Shown here piece by piece: positions 32,317 through 40,171 of a stretch of DNA of 64,000 nt. The stretch's first letter is position 1; the number at the start of each line of letters is the position of its first letter. The notes below the pieces were generated by a model. The model was not told where the DNA came from. It made no database searches and was given only the letters and a program-made list of their open reading frames with translations. Location of the stretch: the NCBI GenBank assembly GCA_963764195.1, contig CAVXRG010000004.1, positions 266,991 to 330,990 on the forward strand. The letters run 5' to 3'. The DNA comes from JBDSSS01 sp963764195 (GTDB taxonomy: Bacteria; Actinomycetota; Actinomycetes; Actinomycetales; Dermatophilaceae). Both the position numbers and the translations under genes were made by a program.

Positions 32317-32910
32317 GTGACCGACACCGGAGCACCGACCGAGGGCCAGACCGACCCCGCCGGCCATCCCGACCAGCCCGACCAGGCCAACGAGCCCAAC
32401 CCGAGCGATCCGGTGGCGGCGGCGGGCGCGCGGCTCACGGCATACCTCGACTCGGTCGAGCTGGGCTGGGAGCTCGGCGGGCGACCGGGGGAGTACATCG
32501 TCACGCTCCCGGGGGAGAAGAAGCTCAGGACCGTCGTCTCGCTGCTCGTGCGCCCGCGGACGACGAGCCTCAGCACCTTCGTCATCCGAAACCCCGACGA
32601 GAACCACGAGGCCTTCTACCGCGCGCTGCTGCGCAAGAACCTGCGGATGAACGGCATCGCGTACGCGATCGACACCGATGGTGACGTCTACGTGCGGGGC
32701 GAGGTGCCGACGGCCGCGCTCGACGCCGAGCACCTCGACCAGGTCTTCGGCGTCGTGCTCGGCGCGAGCGACGAGGCCTTCAACGAGCTGCTCGCCCTCG
32801 GCTTCCTCGGGTCGATGCGCAAGGAGTGGGCCTGGCGGGTCTCCCGCGGCGAGTCGACCCGCAACCTCGACGCCTTCCGACACCTGCTGGACGACGGGTC
32901 GGACGGCTGA
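32317..32910 (+). CDS. YbjN domain-containing protein
   Basis: 197 residues. A 45-residue Pro/Asp/Gln-rich N-terminus precedes the YbjN fold, with VSLLVRPRTTSLSTFVIRNP, ENHEAFYRALLRKNLRMNGI and YAIDTDGDVYVRGEVPTAAL. The fold is shared with type III secretion chaperones; the role in actinobacteria is unknown. It is the counterpart of Rv0487 between mshA and gpm1. GTG 32317 has GAGGACCGGAG upstream. Confidence 0.88.
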   Translation: MTDTGAPTEGQTDPAGHPDQPDQANEPNPSDPVAAAGARLTAYLDSVELGWELGGRPGEYIVTLPGEKKLRTVVSLLVRPRTTSLSTFVIRNPDENHEAFYRALLRKNLRMNGIAYAIDTDGDVYVRGEVPTAALDAEHLDQVFGVVLGASDEAFNELLALGFLGSMRKEWAWRVSRGESTRNLDAFRHLLDDGSDG

Positions 32911-32921
32911 GCGGCGCTCGC

Positions 32922-32927
32922 TAGGCT
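32922..32927 (+). promoter_or_regulatory. -10 element TAGGCT, leaderless start of gpmA
   Basis: TAGGCT, seven bases (GGTCGAC), ATG 32935; no ribosome site between. Confidence 0.5.
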
Positions 32928-32934
32928 GGTCGAC

Positions 32935-33678
32935 ATGACCTACACCCTCGTCCTCGTCCGGCACGGTGAAAGCGAATGGAACGCCAAGAACCTCTTCACC
33001 GGGTGGGTCGACGTCGACCTCACCGAGAAGGGGCGGGCCGAGGCGGTGCGCTCCGGCGAGCAGCTGCGCGAGGCCGGCATCCTGCCCGACATCGTGCACA
33101 CGTCGGTCCAGCGCCGCGCCATCACCACGGCGAACCTCAGCCTCGACGCGGCCGACCGGCACTGGATCCCGGTCAAGCGCGACTGGCGGCTCAACGAGCG
33201 GCACTACGGCGCGCTCCAGGGCAAGAACAAGAAGCAGACCCTCGAGGAGTTCGGCGAGGCGAAGTTCATGCAGTGGCGCCGCTCCTACGACGTGCCGCCG
33301 CCCCCCATCGAGGAGGACGGCGAGTTCTCCCAGGCCGGTGACGCCCGCTACGCCGGCCTCGGCGAGCTGATGCCGCGCACCGAGTGCCTCAAGGACGTCG
33401 TCGCCCGCCTCGTGCCCTACTGGGAGACCTCGATCCAGGAGGACCTGCGCGACGGTCTCGTCGTCATGGTCGCCGCACACGGCAACTCGCTCCGGGCCCT
33501 CGTCAAGACCCTCGACGGGGTCTCCGACGAGGAGATCGCCGGACTCAACATCCCCACCGGCATGCCGCTCGTCTACGAGCTCGACGACGACTTCCGCCCG
33601 CTCACGCCGGGAGGGCGCTACCTCGACCCCGAGGCCGCACGCGCTGCCGCGGAGGCGGTGGCCAACCAGGGCCGCTGA
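32935..33678 (+). CDS. gpmA: 2,3-bisphosphoglycerate-dependent phosphoglycerate mutase
   Basis: Glycolytic interconversion of 3- and 2-phosphoglycerate. 247 residues, with the phospho-histidine motif LVRHGESEWNAKNLFTGWVD at residue 11, the RHYGALQGKNKKQT loop, and MVAAHGNSLRALVKTLDGVS with the second His. Length is normal. Just downstream lies a 21-bp inverted repeat that would end the transcript before the convergent phoU. Confidence 0.97.
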   Translation: MTYTLVLVRHGESEWNAKNLFTGWVDVDLTEKGRAEAVRSGEQLREAGILPDIVHTSVQRRAITTANLSLDAADRHWIPVKRDWRLNERHYGALQGKNKKQTLEEFGEAKFMQWRRSYDVPPPPIEEDGEFSQAGDARYAGLGELMPRTECLKDVVARLVPYWETSIQEDLRDGLVVMVAAHGNSLRALVKTLDGVSDEEIAGLNIPTGMPLVYELDDDFRPLTPGGRYLDPEAARAAAEAVANQGR

Positions 33679-33690
33679 CCCCCGACCCCG

Positions 33691-33741
33691 TCGAGTGGGC
33701 ACTTTCCCCCGTCGGCGGGGCGGGGGAAGGTGCCCACTCGA
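33691..33741. terminator. 21-bp stem hairpin of the GTGCCCACTCGA repeat family
   Basis: 5' arm 33691-33711 (TCGAGTGGGCACTTTCCCCC plus G) pairs with 3' arm 33721-33741, with one G-T pair and a 9-base loop. It lies between convergent gpmA and phoU, so it is a bidirectional terminator in function. The same core sequence recurs near ispF and cysS. Confidence 0.88.
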
Positions 33742-33762
33742 GGTGACCGGCGGGTATGCCGC

Positions 33763-34470
33763 TCAGCGCAGGTCGCTCTCCATCGTGGCGATGGTCTCCT
33801 CGTCCTCCTCGTCCTCGTGGTCGAGGGTCTGGTCGTACTCGCCCGTGACGAGGTAGATGACCCGTCTGGCCACGGAGACGGCATGGTCGGCGAAGCGCTC
33901 GTAGTAGCGGCCGACGAGGGTCAGGTCGAGCAGCTCGCTGCGCGACCACGTCGTGTCCTCGTCGAGCAGCGCGGCGAAGAGATCGCGGTGCAGGTCGTCC
34001 ATCGCGTCGTCGTCCTTCTCGAGCGCGGCGGCCGCGACGACGTCCTTGCTCGCGATGATCGAGCCGCACTTGGCCACGATCGACTCGGCGACCTGACCCA
34101 TCTGGAGGATGTGCGAGCGCAGCTGCGGCGGGACGGCCGACTCGGGGGTGCGCAGCCGGGCGACCTTGGCGACGTGGCGGGCGAGGTCGCCCATCCGCTC
34201 GAGGTCCGAGCTCATGTGCATGGCGGTGACGACGATGCGCAGGTCGGTGGCGACCGGCTGCTGGCGGGCGAGCAGGTTGATCGCGAGGTCGTCGAGCTCG
34301 ACCCGGATGTCGTCGAGCTTGCGGTCGGCCTCGATGACCGACTCGGCGAGGTGGACGTCAGCGTCGAGCAGGGCGGTGGTCGCGCGGGAGATCGCCGAGC
34401 CGGCGAGCCGGGTCAGCTCGACGAGCTGGTCCGAGATCGTGTCGAGGTCCTCGTGGAACTGGTCGCGCAT
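33763..34470 (-). CDS. phoU: PhoU phosphate-signalling protein
   Basis: 235 residues, two three-helix bundles. It links PstB activity to the SenX3 sensor so that phosphate-rich cells keep RegX3 inactive. Family motifs are seen in both halves: VIEADRKLDDIRVELDDLAI and DLERMGDLARHVAKVARLRT in the first, ERFADHAVSVARRVIYLVTG in the second. The acidic C-terminus (HEDEEDEETIATMESDLR) is longer than usual. ATG 34470 follows GGAAG. Transcribed away from senX3; the 298-base gap holds a RegX3-type box. Confidence 0.95.
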   Translation of the reverse strand: MRDQFHEDLDTISDQLVELTRLAGSAISRATTALLDADVHLAESVIEADRKLDDIRVELDDLAINLLARQQPVATDLRIVVTAMHMSSDLERMGDLARHVAKVARLRTPESAVPPQLRSHILQMGQVAESIVAKCGSIIASKDVVAAAALEKDDDAMDDLHRDLFAALLDEDTTWSRSELLDLTLVGRYYERFADHAVSVARRVIYLVTGEYDQTLDHEDEEDEETIATMESDLR

Positions 34471-34688
34471 GGTCTTCCTGTCTCTGCCTTGTCGTCGGTC
34501 CGGTGGGCTGCCGGCCCCCGTCGATCGCTGGTGTCGTCACGCTCTGGGTCATCATCTGGTCGTCGTCTGGCCGTCGTCGGGTCGTCTGCGGCGTCCCGGC
34601 GGGGGAGCCGGACGCAGGGCCGACCGCGCGGTGCGTCCTGCCGTCGTGCCGACAGTTGCAGCACGGCGTGAATGACGGGGGACCGTCA

Positions 34689-34707
34689 GGTGAACACTCG
34701 GTTCACG
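34689..34707. promoter_or_regulatory. RegX3/PhoP-type box between phoU and senX3
   Basis: GGTGAAC-ACTCG-GTTCACG: GTGAAC and GTTCAC form a perfect inverted pair; each strand has a GTTCAC half-site. It is placed to control senX3-regX3 and possibly phoU. The rest of the gap 34471-34688 shows only GC-rich sequence without a recognisable gene. Confidence 0.6.
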
Positions 34708-34755
34708 CCCCGCGCACGGTGGAGCGGGATGGTCCGAGCCTCCCACACCACTGCG

Positions 34756-34761
34756 TACCCT
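34756..34761 (+). promoter_or_regulatory. -10 element TACCCT in front of senX3
   Basis: TACCCT ends 7 bases before GTG 34769 and 1 base before ATG 34763. The pattern of the other leaderless genes favours GTG 34769 as the real start. Confidence 0.45.
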
Positions 34762-34768
34762 GATGAGC

Positions 34769-36031
34769 GTGGATCCGACGACGGCGGCAACGCTCGGTGG
34801 CATCGCGGGCCTCGCCCTGGGCGGCGTGGCTCTGGCCGCCGTGCGCCTGTCCGACCGGGCGGGCGGCGCCGACGAGACCTTCACGTCGGAGGCGTCCTTG
34901 CCGCCCGGTGTCGCCGGGGTGCTCGCCGTGCTGCGCGAGAGCGGGATCGTCGTCGACTCCTCCGACCGTGTCGTCAACAACTCCCCGGCCGCCGTCGCCC
35001 ACGGGCTCGTCCGTGGGCACGACCTCGTCCACCCGGAGCTGCTCCACCTCGCTCGGGTCGTCCGTCGCGACGGCGTCATCCGCGAGGCGGAGTTCGAGCT
35101 GCGCAAGGGCCTCGGCGAGGGCAGCCTCGTCGTCGCCGCCCGGGTCGCGCCGCTGGGTGCCGACCACGTGCTGCTCCTCGTCGAGGACCGGTCCAAGGCC
35201 CGGCGGGTCGAGGAGATCCGGCGCGACTTCCTCGCCAACGTCAGCCACGAGCTGAAGACGCCCGTCGGCGGCATCTCGCTGCTCGCGGAGGCGGTGCTCG
35301 ACGCCCACGACGACCCCCAGGCGGTGGCCCGCTTCGCCCAGCGCATCAGTGTCGAGTCCAGCCGCCTCACGCGACTCGTCAAGGAGATCGTCGAGCTCTC
35401 CCGCCTCCAGGGTGCCGACGTCATCAAGGACCCCGTCCTCGTCGACGTCGGCGACTGCGCCCACGACGCGGTCGAGCGGTGCCGGCTTATCGCCGAGGAG
35501 CGGCGCATCGAGATCGTCACCCACGAGGACGGCGGCTGCGAGGTGTGGGGCGAGCAGGAGCTCATCACCACTGCCATCACCAACCTCGTCGGCAACGCCG
35601 TCGCCTACTCCGACCCCGAGACCCGCGTCGCCGTCTCGGTGCGGGCCGCCGCGGCCGCCCTCGTCGACGTCTCCGTCACCGACCAGGGCAGCGGCATCGC
35701 CCCGGAGGAGCAGGAGCGGATCTTCGAGCGCTTCTACCGGGTGGACACCGCCCGGTCGCGCGCGACGGGTGGCACCGGCCTCGGGCTCGCGATCGTCAAG
35801 CACGTCGCCGACACCCACGGCGGCCATGTCTCCGTGTGGTCCGAGCTCGGCCGTGGCTCGACCTTCACCATCGAGCTGCCCGCGGCCCGCGCCACCTCGG
35901 CACGGCCCGGCGCGCCGGCCCACCGAACCTCGCACCCCGACGCCCCGCCCGGCGCCGGCGAGGCACTCACCGATCCGGCCCACCCCGCCGACACCGACTC
36001 CCCCTCCCCAGCCCTGAAAGGCCAGCCTTGA
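34769..36031 (+). CDS. senX3: Sensor histidine kinase SenX3 (phosphate response)
   Basis: About 420 residues. One N-terminal membrane segment (LGGIAGLALGGVALAAVRL), no extracellular domain, a PAS-like domain at about 40-140, then the kinase: H box FLANVSHELKTPVGGISLLA (phospho-His about residue 160), N box TTAITNLVGNAVAYSD, G boxes DQGSGIAPEEQERIFERFYR and GTGLGLAIVKHVADTHGG. The C-terminal 40 residues are a Pro/Ala/Thr-rich tail. It phosphorylates RegX3 under phosphate limitation, under PhoU control. ATG 34763 is the alternative start. Its stop overlaps the TTG start of regX3. Confidence 0.93.
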   Translation: MDPTTAATLGGIAGLALGGVALAAVRLSDRAGGADETFTSEASLPPGVAGVLAVLRESGIVVDSSDRVVNNSPAAVAHGLVRGHDLVHPELLHLARVVRRDGVIREAEFELRKGLGEGSLVVAARVAPLGADHVLLLVEDRSKARRVEEIRRDFLANVSHELKTPVGGISLLAEAVLDAHDDPQAVARFAQRISVESSRLTRLVKEIVELSRLQGADVIKDPVLVDVGDCAHDAVERCRLIAEERRIEIVTHEDGGCEVWGEQELITTAITNLVGNAVAYSDPETRVAVSVRAAAAALVDVSVTDQGSGIAPEEQERIFERFYRVDTARSRATGGTGLGLAIVKHVADTHGGHVSVWSELGRGSTFTIELPAARATSARPGAPAHRTSHPDAPPGAGEALTDPAHPADTDSPSPALKGQP

Positions 36032-36711
36032 GCCGCATCCTGATCGTCGAGGACGAGGTGTCCTTCTCCGACCCGCTGTCCTACCTGCTGCGCAAGGAGG
36101 GCTACGACGTTGCCGTGGCTGAGACGGGCCCCGACGGTCTGGCCGAGTTCGACGCCAACGGCGCCGACCTCGTCCTGCTCGACCTCATGCTGCCCGGCCT
36201 CTCCGGTGTCGACGTGTGCCGGGCCCTGCGTCAGCGCTCCTCCGTGCCCGTGATCATGCTCACCGCCAAGGACAGCGAGATCGACAAGGTCGTCGGGCTC
36301 GAGATCGGGGCCGACGACTACGTGACCAAGCCCTACTCGAGCCGCGAGCTGCTCGCGCGGGTCAAGGCGGTGCTGCGCCGCCTCGCCGAGCCGGAGGACC
36401 TCGCGCCGCCCACGCTCGAGTCTGGCCCGGTACGGATGGACGTCGAGCGGCACACGGTCAACGTCTCGGGGCGGCCGCTGTCCCTGCCGCTCAAGGAGTT
36501 CGAGCTGCTCGAGATGCTCCTGCGCAACGCCGGCCGGGTCCTCACCCGGATGCAGCTCATCGACCGGGTCTGGGGCAGCGACTACGTCGGTGACACCAAG
36601 ACCCTCGACGTCCACGTGAAGCGGCTACGGGCCAAGATCGAACCCGACCCGGCCAACCCGGTGCACATCGTCACCGTGCGGGGACTCGGCTACAAGTTCG
36701 AGGCGGCCTGA
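36028..36711 (+). CDS. regX3: Response regulator RegX3
   Basis: 227 residues, OmpR/PhoB family. The receiver (1-118) has the acidic pocket EDE, phospho-acceptor in LVLLDLMLPGLSGVDVCRAL, and the Lys in DDYVTKPYSSRELLARVKAV. The winged helix (128-224) has LKEFELLEMLLRNAGRVLTR and TKTLDVHVKRLRAKIEPDPA. The start is TTG 36028: the only one that keeps the family N-terminus LSRILIVEDEVSFSDPLSYL; GAAAGG lies upstream and the overlap TTGA couples it to senX3. It should bind the PHO-box-like sites at 12983 and 34689. Confidence 0.94.
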   Translation: MSRILIVEDEVSFSDPLSYLLRKEGYDVAVAETGPDGLAEFDANGADLVLLDLMLPGLSGVDVCRALRQRSSVPVIMLTAKDSEIDKVVGLEIGADDYVTKPYSSRELLARVKAVLRRLAEPEDLAPPTLESGPVRMDVERHTVNVSGRPLSLPLKEFELLEMLLRNAGRVLTRMQLIDRVWGSDYVGDTKTLDVHVKRLRAKIEPDPANPVHIVTVRGLGYKFEAA

Positions 36712-36735
36712 CCGCGTCGATGGTCAGGCCGATGG

Positions 36736-37329
36736 TCAGCCGGTCGTCGTGACCGTGTCCGTCGGTGTCGCGGTGTCGGTCGGGGTCGCCTGGGGCGTCT
36801 TCGGCGTCTTCGGCGTCGCGGACGGGGTCGGCGTGATCGTCGAGTAGTAGTTGAGCGGCGGCAGGAGCGGCACCTGGGCCAGCGTCGTGCCGCCGGTGCT
36901 CGAGGTGATCTTGACGCCGACGATCGCGCCCGGCTTGGCGGTGACGCCCCCGAACTGCAGCTGTCGGTCGGCGAGGTTGACCTGCTCGCGGGGCTTGAGC
37001 TGCAGCTGCGCACCGCTGCCGGCGGCGCCCGTTGCGGGGTCGGCCTCCGGCTGGAACTGGACCGTCATGGCGTCGCTGCCGAGGTTGATGGCCGAGCCCG
37101 ACAGGACGACCTCGCCGGAGCCGTCACCGACGAGCACGAGGCCGCGCAGCGCGAGCTGTCCGACCTCGACGGGCACGCCGTCGGCGGCAACGTAGGGGAC
37201 GTCGGTCTGCACCGGGGAGAACACCTGGCACCCGGCGGTCAGCGCGACGGCCGTGACCCCCGCGGCGAGGGCGGGAAGGGTGCGCCGCACGGCGGACGGG
37301 ACAGGCAGGGCGAGGGATCGACGCTTCAC
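36736..37329 (-). CDS. Putative lipoprotein of unknown function
   Basis: 197 residues. Signal peptide with lipobox LTAGC (Cys about residue 34), then a beta-rich domain (VEVGQLALRGLVLVGDGSGE, VVLSGSAINLGSDAMTVQFQ) and a C-terminal low-complexity Thr/Pro tail (repeats of TPTPSATPKTPKTPQATP type). No known family beyond a resemblance to conserved actinobacterial lipoproteins near carD. GTG 37329 is preceded at 7 bases by TAGGCT. Confidence 0.8.
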   Translation of the reverse strand: MKRRSLALPVPSAVRRTLPALAAGVTAVALTAGCQVFSPVQTDVPYVAADGVPVEVGQLALRGLVLVGDGSGEVVLSGSAINLGSDAMTVQFQPEADPATGAAGSGAQLQLKPREQVNLADRQLQFGGVTAKPGAIVGVKITSSTGGTTLAQVPLLPPLNYYSTITPTPSATPKTPKTPQATPTDTATPTDTVTTTG

Positions 37330-37336
37330 GGGCCAC

Positions 37337-37342
37337 AGCCTA
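37337..37342 (-). promoter_or_regulatory. -10 element TAGGCT, leaderless start of lipoprotein gene
   Basis: TAGGCT, seven bases (GTGGCCC), GTG 37329 on the minus strand. Confidence 0.5.
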
Positions 37343-37400
37343 CCGGCGAGCCGCCCACGGCGAACGGCGAGTCCGACTCGATCGGATCACGGGTCGGCGC

Positions 37401-37461
37401 CGGGGCCGACGCGGGGCCGACGCGGGGTCGACGCGGGGCCGACGCGGGGATCGACGCGGGG
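37401..37461. repeat. 11-bp tandem repeat CGGGGCCGACG
   Basis: Five to six copies with C/T and small length changes, in the 329-base non-coding stretch between the divergent lipoprotein and carD genes. Nothing else is recognisable in 37470-37600 apart from the carD promoter further right. Confidence 0.85.
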
Positions 37462-37622
37462 CGAGCTCCGTCACCAGCGGCCTCGTCCGTGGCGCCGGAG
37501 GGCTCGCGCGAAGCACGGCGATGCGTGATCTGTCAAGGGTCCAGTTTTCGGCGTCACGCCCCCAACAGGCCTTCTGACCTGCACAGATGCGATGGCCTCG
37601 GATCGCGATGACCCCGAGATCG

Positions 37623-37631
37623 TGGTAATCT
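37623..37631 (+). promoter_or_regulatory. Extended -10 promoter of carD
   Basis: TGG followed by TAATCT (37626-37631), an extended -10; no good -35 at the right distance. A leader of about 20 bases with GAAAGGGGAAAA ribosome site leads to ATG 37659. Confidence 0.5.
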
Positions 37632-37658
37632 GGAGGTCGCGAAAGGGGAAAACAGCAC

Positions 37659-38141
37659 ATGGTTTTCAAGGTCGGCGAGACGGTCGTGTACCCCCACCAC
37701 GGGGCTGCACTCATCGAAGAGATCAAGACACGGACGATCAAGGGAGAGGACAAGCTCTACCTCAAACTGAAGGTCGCTCAGGGTGACCTGACGATCGAAG
37801 TGCCAGCCGAGAACTGCGACCTCGTGGGTGTCCGCGACGTCGTGGGCAAGGAAGGCCTCGACCGCGTGTTCGAGGTGCTGCGCACGCCCCACACCGAAGA
37901 GCCCACCAACTGGTCGCGCCGCTACAAGGCGAACCTCGAGAAGCTTGCCTCCGGTGATGTCATCAAGGTGGCCGAGGTCGTCCGCGACCTCTGGCGCCGT
38001 GACCAGGACCGCGGTCTGTCCGCCGGTGAGAAGCGGATGCTGGCCAAGGCGCGCCAGATCCTCGTCTCCGAGCTGGCGCTCGCGGAGAAGACCAACGAGG
38101 AGAAGGCCGAGACCATCCTCGACGAGGTCCTCGCCTCCTGA
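37659..38141 (+). CDS. carD: CarD-family transcription factor
   Basis: 160 residues, essential RNA-polymerase-binding protein that stabilises open promoter complexes. N-terminal Tudor-like RNAP-binding domain MVFKVGETVVYPHHGAALIE, IKGEDKLYLKLKVAQGDLTI; C-terminal helical DNA-binding domain with WSRRYKANLEKLASGDVIKV, AEVVRDLWRRDQDRGLSAGE (conserved Trp) and KRMLAKARQILVSELALAEK. Its TGA stop overlaps the likely CTG start of ispD. Confidence 0.97.
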   Translation: MVFKVGETVVYPHHGAALIEEIKTRTIKGEDKLYLKLKVAQGDLTIEVPAENCDLVGVRDVVGKEGLDRVFEVLRTPHTEEPTNWSRRYKANLEKLASGDVIKVAEVVRDLWRRDQDRGLSAGEKRMLAKARQILVSELALAEKTNEEKAETILDEVLAS

Positions 38142-38872
38142 ACGGTCACCCGCACGCCGGTCGCGTCGGTGCCATCATCGTCGCGGCCGGGGCCGGGACC
38201 CGGCTCGGGGCGAAGCAGCCCAAAGCGTTCGTGCCCCTCGCGGGTGTGCCCCTCCTCGGGCACGCCCTCCGGGGGGCACTCGCCTGCCCGGACGTGGCCG
38301 AGGTCGTCGTCGTGGCGCCGGCGAGCCACGTCACCCAGGCCCGGGATCTCGGCTCGTGGGCCGTCGCGGACGCGGACGCGGAGGGCCGTGGGGCCCGCCC
38401 GGCTGGCCCCACGGCATACGTCACGGTGGTGACCGGGGGTCTCGAGCGCGGGCACTCCGTGTCGGCGGGGCTCGCCGCCCTGTCGCCCGCCGTCACCGTC
38501 GTCCTCGTCCACGATGCGGCCCGCTGCCTCACCCCCGTCGCCGTCTTCGAGCGGGTCATCCGCGCGGTCCGCGGCGGAGCGACCGCCGTCGTGCCGGGTC
38601 TCGCGGTCGTCGACACGGTCAAGCAGGTCGACGCCCGGGGGAGGGTCGTCGCCACCCCCGACCGCTCGACGCTACGGGCGATCCAGACCCCGCAGGCCTT
38701 CGACCGTGACGTGCTCGAGCGTGCGCACGCCCTCTCGAGTGAGGCCACCGACGACGCGACTCTCGTCGAGCGGCTCGGGGAGCCGGTGATCGTCGTCCCC
38801 GGTGACCCGGCCGCGTTCAAGGTGACCACCCCCGCCGATCTCGAGGTCGCGGCCCGTATTCTCGCGGGATGA
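38138..38872 (+). CDS. ispD: 2-C-methyl-D-erythritol 4-phosphate cytidylyltransferase, non-standard start
   Basis: MEP-pathway enzyme making CDP-methylerythritol. 244 residues if it starts at CTG 38138. The CTP-binding motif AIIVAAGAGTRLGAKQPKAF is upstream of the first in-frame ATG/GTG/TTG (GTG 38231), so that start would give a dead protein. In this frame I find no ATG, GTG or TTG between carD's interior and 38231. CTG 38138 overlaps the carD stop as CTGA, exactly where relatives would have GTGA, with GAGG about 10 bases upstream. Other motifs: VLVHDAARCLTPVAVFERVI and IQTPQAFDRDVLERAHALSS. A base miscall (G read as C) or a frameshift are alternatives. Confidence 0.88.
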   Translation: MNGHPHAGRVGAIIVAAGAGTRLGAKQPKAFVPLAGVPLLGHALRGALACPDVAEVVVVAPASHVTQARDLGSWAVADADAEGRGARPAGPTAYVTVVTGGLERGHSVSAGLAALSPAVTVVLVHDAARCLTPVAVFERVIRAVRGGATAVVPGLAVVDTVKQVDARGRVVATPDRSTLRAIQTPQAFDRDVLERAHALSSEATDDATLVERLGEPVIVVPGDPAAFKVTTPADLEVAARILAG

Positions 38873-39639
38873 GCGAGAACCCCACGGCACTGGTCACCGG
38901 AGGCGGCACCGGCATCGGCGCCGCGATCGCCGAGCGGCTCGCCGCGGACGGTTTCGACGTCGTCGTGGCCGGGCGCCGCCGTGACCGGCTCGATGAGGTC
39001 GTCGAGCGGATCGGTGGGGCGGCGAGCGCGCTCGTCCTCGACGTGACGGACGCCGAGAGCGTCACCGCCGGGGTCTCCGGCCTGGCCCGCCTCGACGTCC
39101 TCGTCAACAACGCCGGGGGAGCGCTCGGTGTCTCGCGGGTCGAGGACGGCGACCTCGCCCAGTGGGAGACGATGTACGCGACGAACGTCATCGGTGCGAC
39201 GCGGGTGACGCAGGCCGCGCTGCCGCTGCTGCGCCGGTCCGACCGCGCCACGATCGTCAACGTCAGCTCGATCGCCGGGGAGCGGGTCTACGAGGGCGGC
39301 GCTGGTTACGTCGCGGCCAAGCACGGCACCTCGGTCGTCTCCGAGACCCTCCGCCTCGAGCTCAACGGTGAGAACATCCGGATCAGCGACGTGCGTCCCG
39401 GGATGGTGCACACCGAGGAGTTCTCGCTGACCCGGCTCGGCGGCGACCAAGGCGCGGCCGACCAGGTCTATGCCGGGGTCGACCGCCCGCTCGTCGCCGC
39501 CGACGTCGCCGCTTGCGTGGGCTTCCTCGTCGGGCTGCCGCAGCACGTCAACATCGACACGATGGTCGTCAAGCCGGTCGCTCAGGCGGCCCCGCACAAG
39601 CTGCACCGGGGGCCGATCGACTGGAAGGAGGGCGCGTGA
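38869..39639 (+). CDS. SDR family oxidoreductase between ispD and ispF
   Basis: 256 residues, classical short-chain dehydrogenase. Nucleotide motif TGGGTGIGAAIAERL, with RRRDR after beta-2 favouring NADP; LVNNAGGALG; catalytic Ser in VNVSSIAGERVYEGGAGYVA and the YVAAK Tyr/Lys. Substrate unknown. It overlaps ispD (ATGA) and its own stop overlaps ispF's GTG, so it is translated with the isoprenoid genes; in most actinobacteria ispD and ispF are adjacent or fused. Confidence 0.9.
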   Translation: MSENPTALVTGGGTGIGAAIAERLAADGFDVVVAGRRRDRLDEVVERIGGAASALVLDVTDAESVTAGVSGLARLDVLVNNAGGALGVSRVEDGDLAQWETMYATNVIGATRVTQAALPLLRRSDRATIVNVSSIAGERVYEGGAGYVAAKHGTSVVSETLRLELNGENIRISDVRPGMVHTEEFSLTRLGGDQGAADQVYAGVDRPLVAADVAACVGFLVGLPQHVNIDTMVVKPVAQAAPHKLHRGPIDWKEGA

Positions 39640-40124
39640 CGCTGCCCCGCGTCGGGGTCGGGGTCGACGTTCACGGGTATGCCGCGGACGGCGCCGACCG
39701 TGGCCTGTGGGTTGCCGGCATCGAGTGGCCGGGGGAGCAGGGCCTCGACGGGCACTCGGACGCCGACGTCGCGGCCCACGCGGCCTGCGACGCCCTCTTC
39801 GGTGCGGCCGGGATCGGCGACCTCGGCGCCCACTTCGGGACATCCCGGCCCGAGCTCGCCGGGGCGTCGGGGTGCGCCCTGCTCGCCGAGGCCGCACGAC
39901 TGGTGCGCGAGGCCGGCTACGAGATCGGCAACGTCAGCGTCCAGGTCATCGGGAACCGGCCCAAGATCGGCAGCCGGCGCGCGGAGGCCGAGGCGGCGCT
40001 GTCCGCAGCGGCCGGGGCGCCCGTGTCGGTGAGCGGCACGACGACCGACGGGCTCGGGCTCACCGGCCGCGGCGAGGGCGTGGCGGCGATCGCGACCGCG
40101 CTCGTCTTCCCTGTCGGGAACTGA
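39636..40124 (+). CDS. ispF: 2-C-methyl-D-erythritol 2,4-cyclodiphosphate synthase
   Basis: 162 residues, trimeric Zn enzyme of the MEP pathway. GVGVDVHGY holds the Asp-x-His metal motif; LDGHSDADVAAHAACDALFG the second; VIGNRPKIG and TTTDGLGLTGRGEGVAAIAT complete the family. GTG 39636 overlaps the SDR stop. Its last codons (GTCGGGAACTGA) form the 5' arm of a repeat-family hairpin. Confidence 0.96.
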   Translation: MTLPRVGVGVDVHGYAADGADRGLWVAGIEWPGEQGLDGHSDADVAAHAACDALFGAAGIGDLGAHFGTSRPELAGASGCALLAEAARLVREAGYEIGNVSVQVIGNRPKIGSRRAEAEAALSAAAGAPVSVSGTTTDGLGLTGRGEGVAAIATALVFPVGN

Positions 40125-40171
40125 GCACTCGACCGGTGGTGGTGACCTCCGAGGTCGAGTGCCCAGTTCCC
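40116..40171 (+). terminator. 18-bp stem hairpin overlapping the ispF stop codon
   Basis: GGGAACTGAGCACTCGAC (40116-40133) pairs with GTCGAGTGCCCAGTTCCC (40154-40171) with one mismatch. The ispF stop lies in the 5' arm. Confidence 0.8.
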
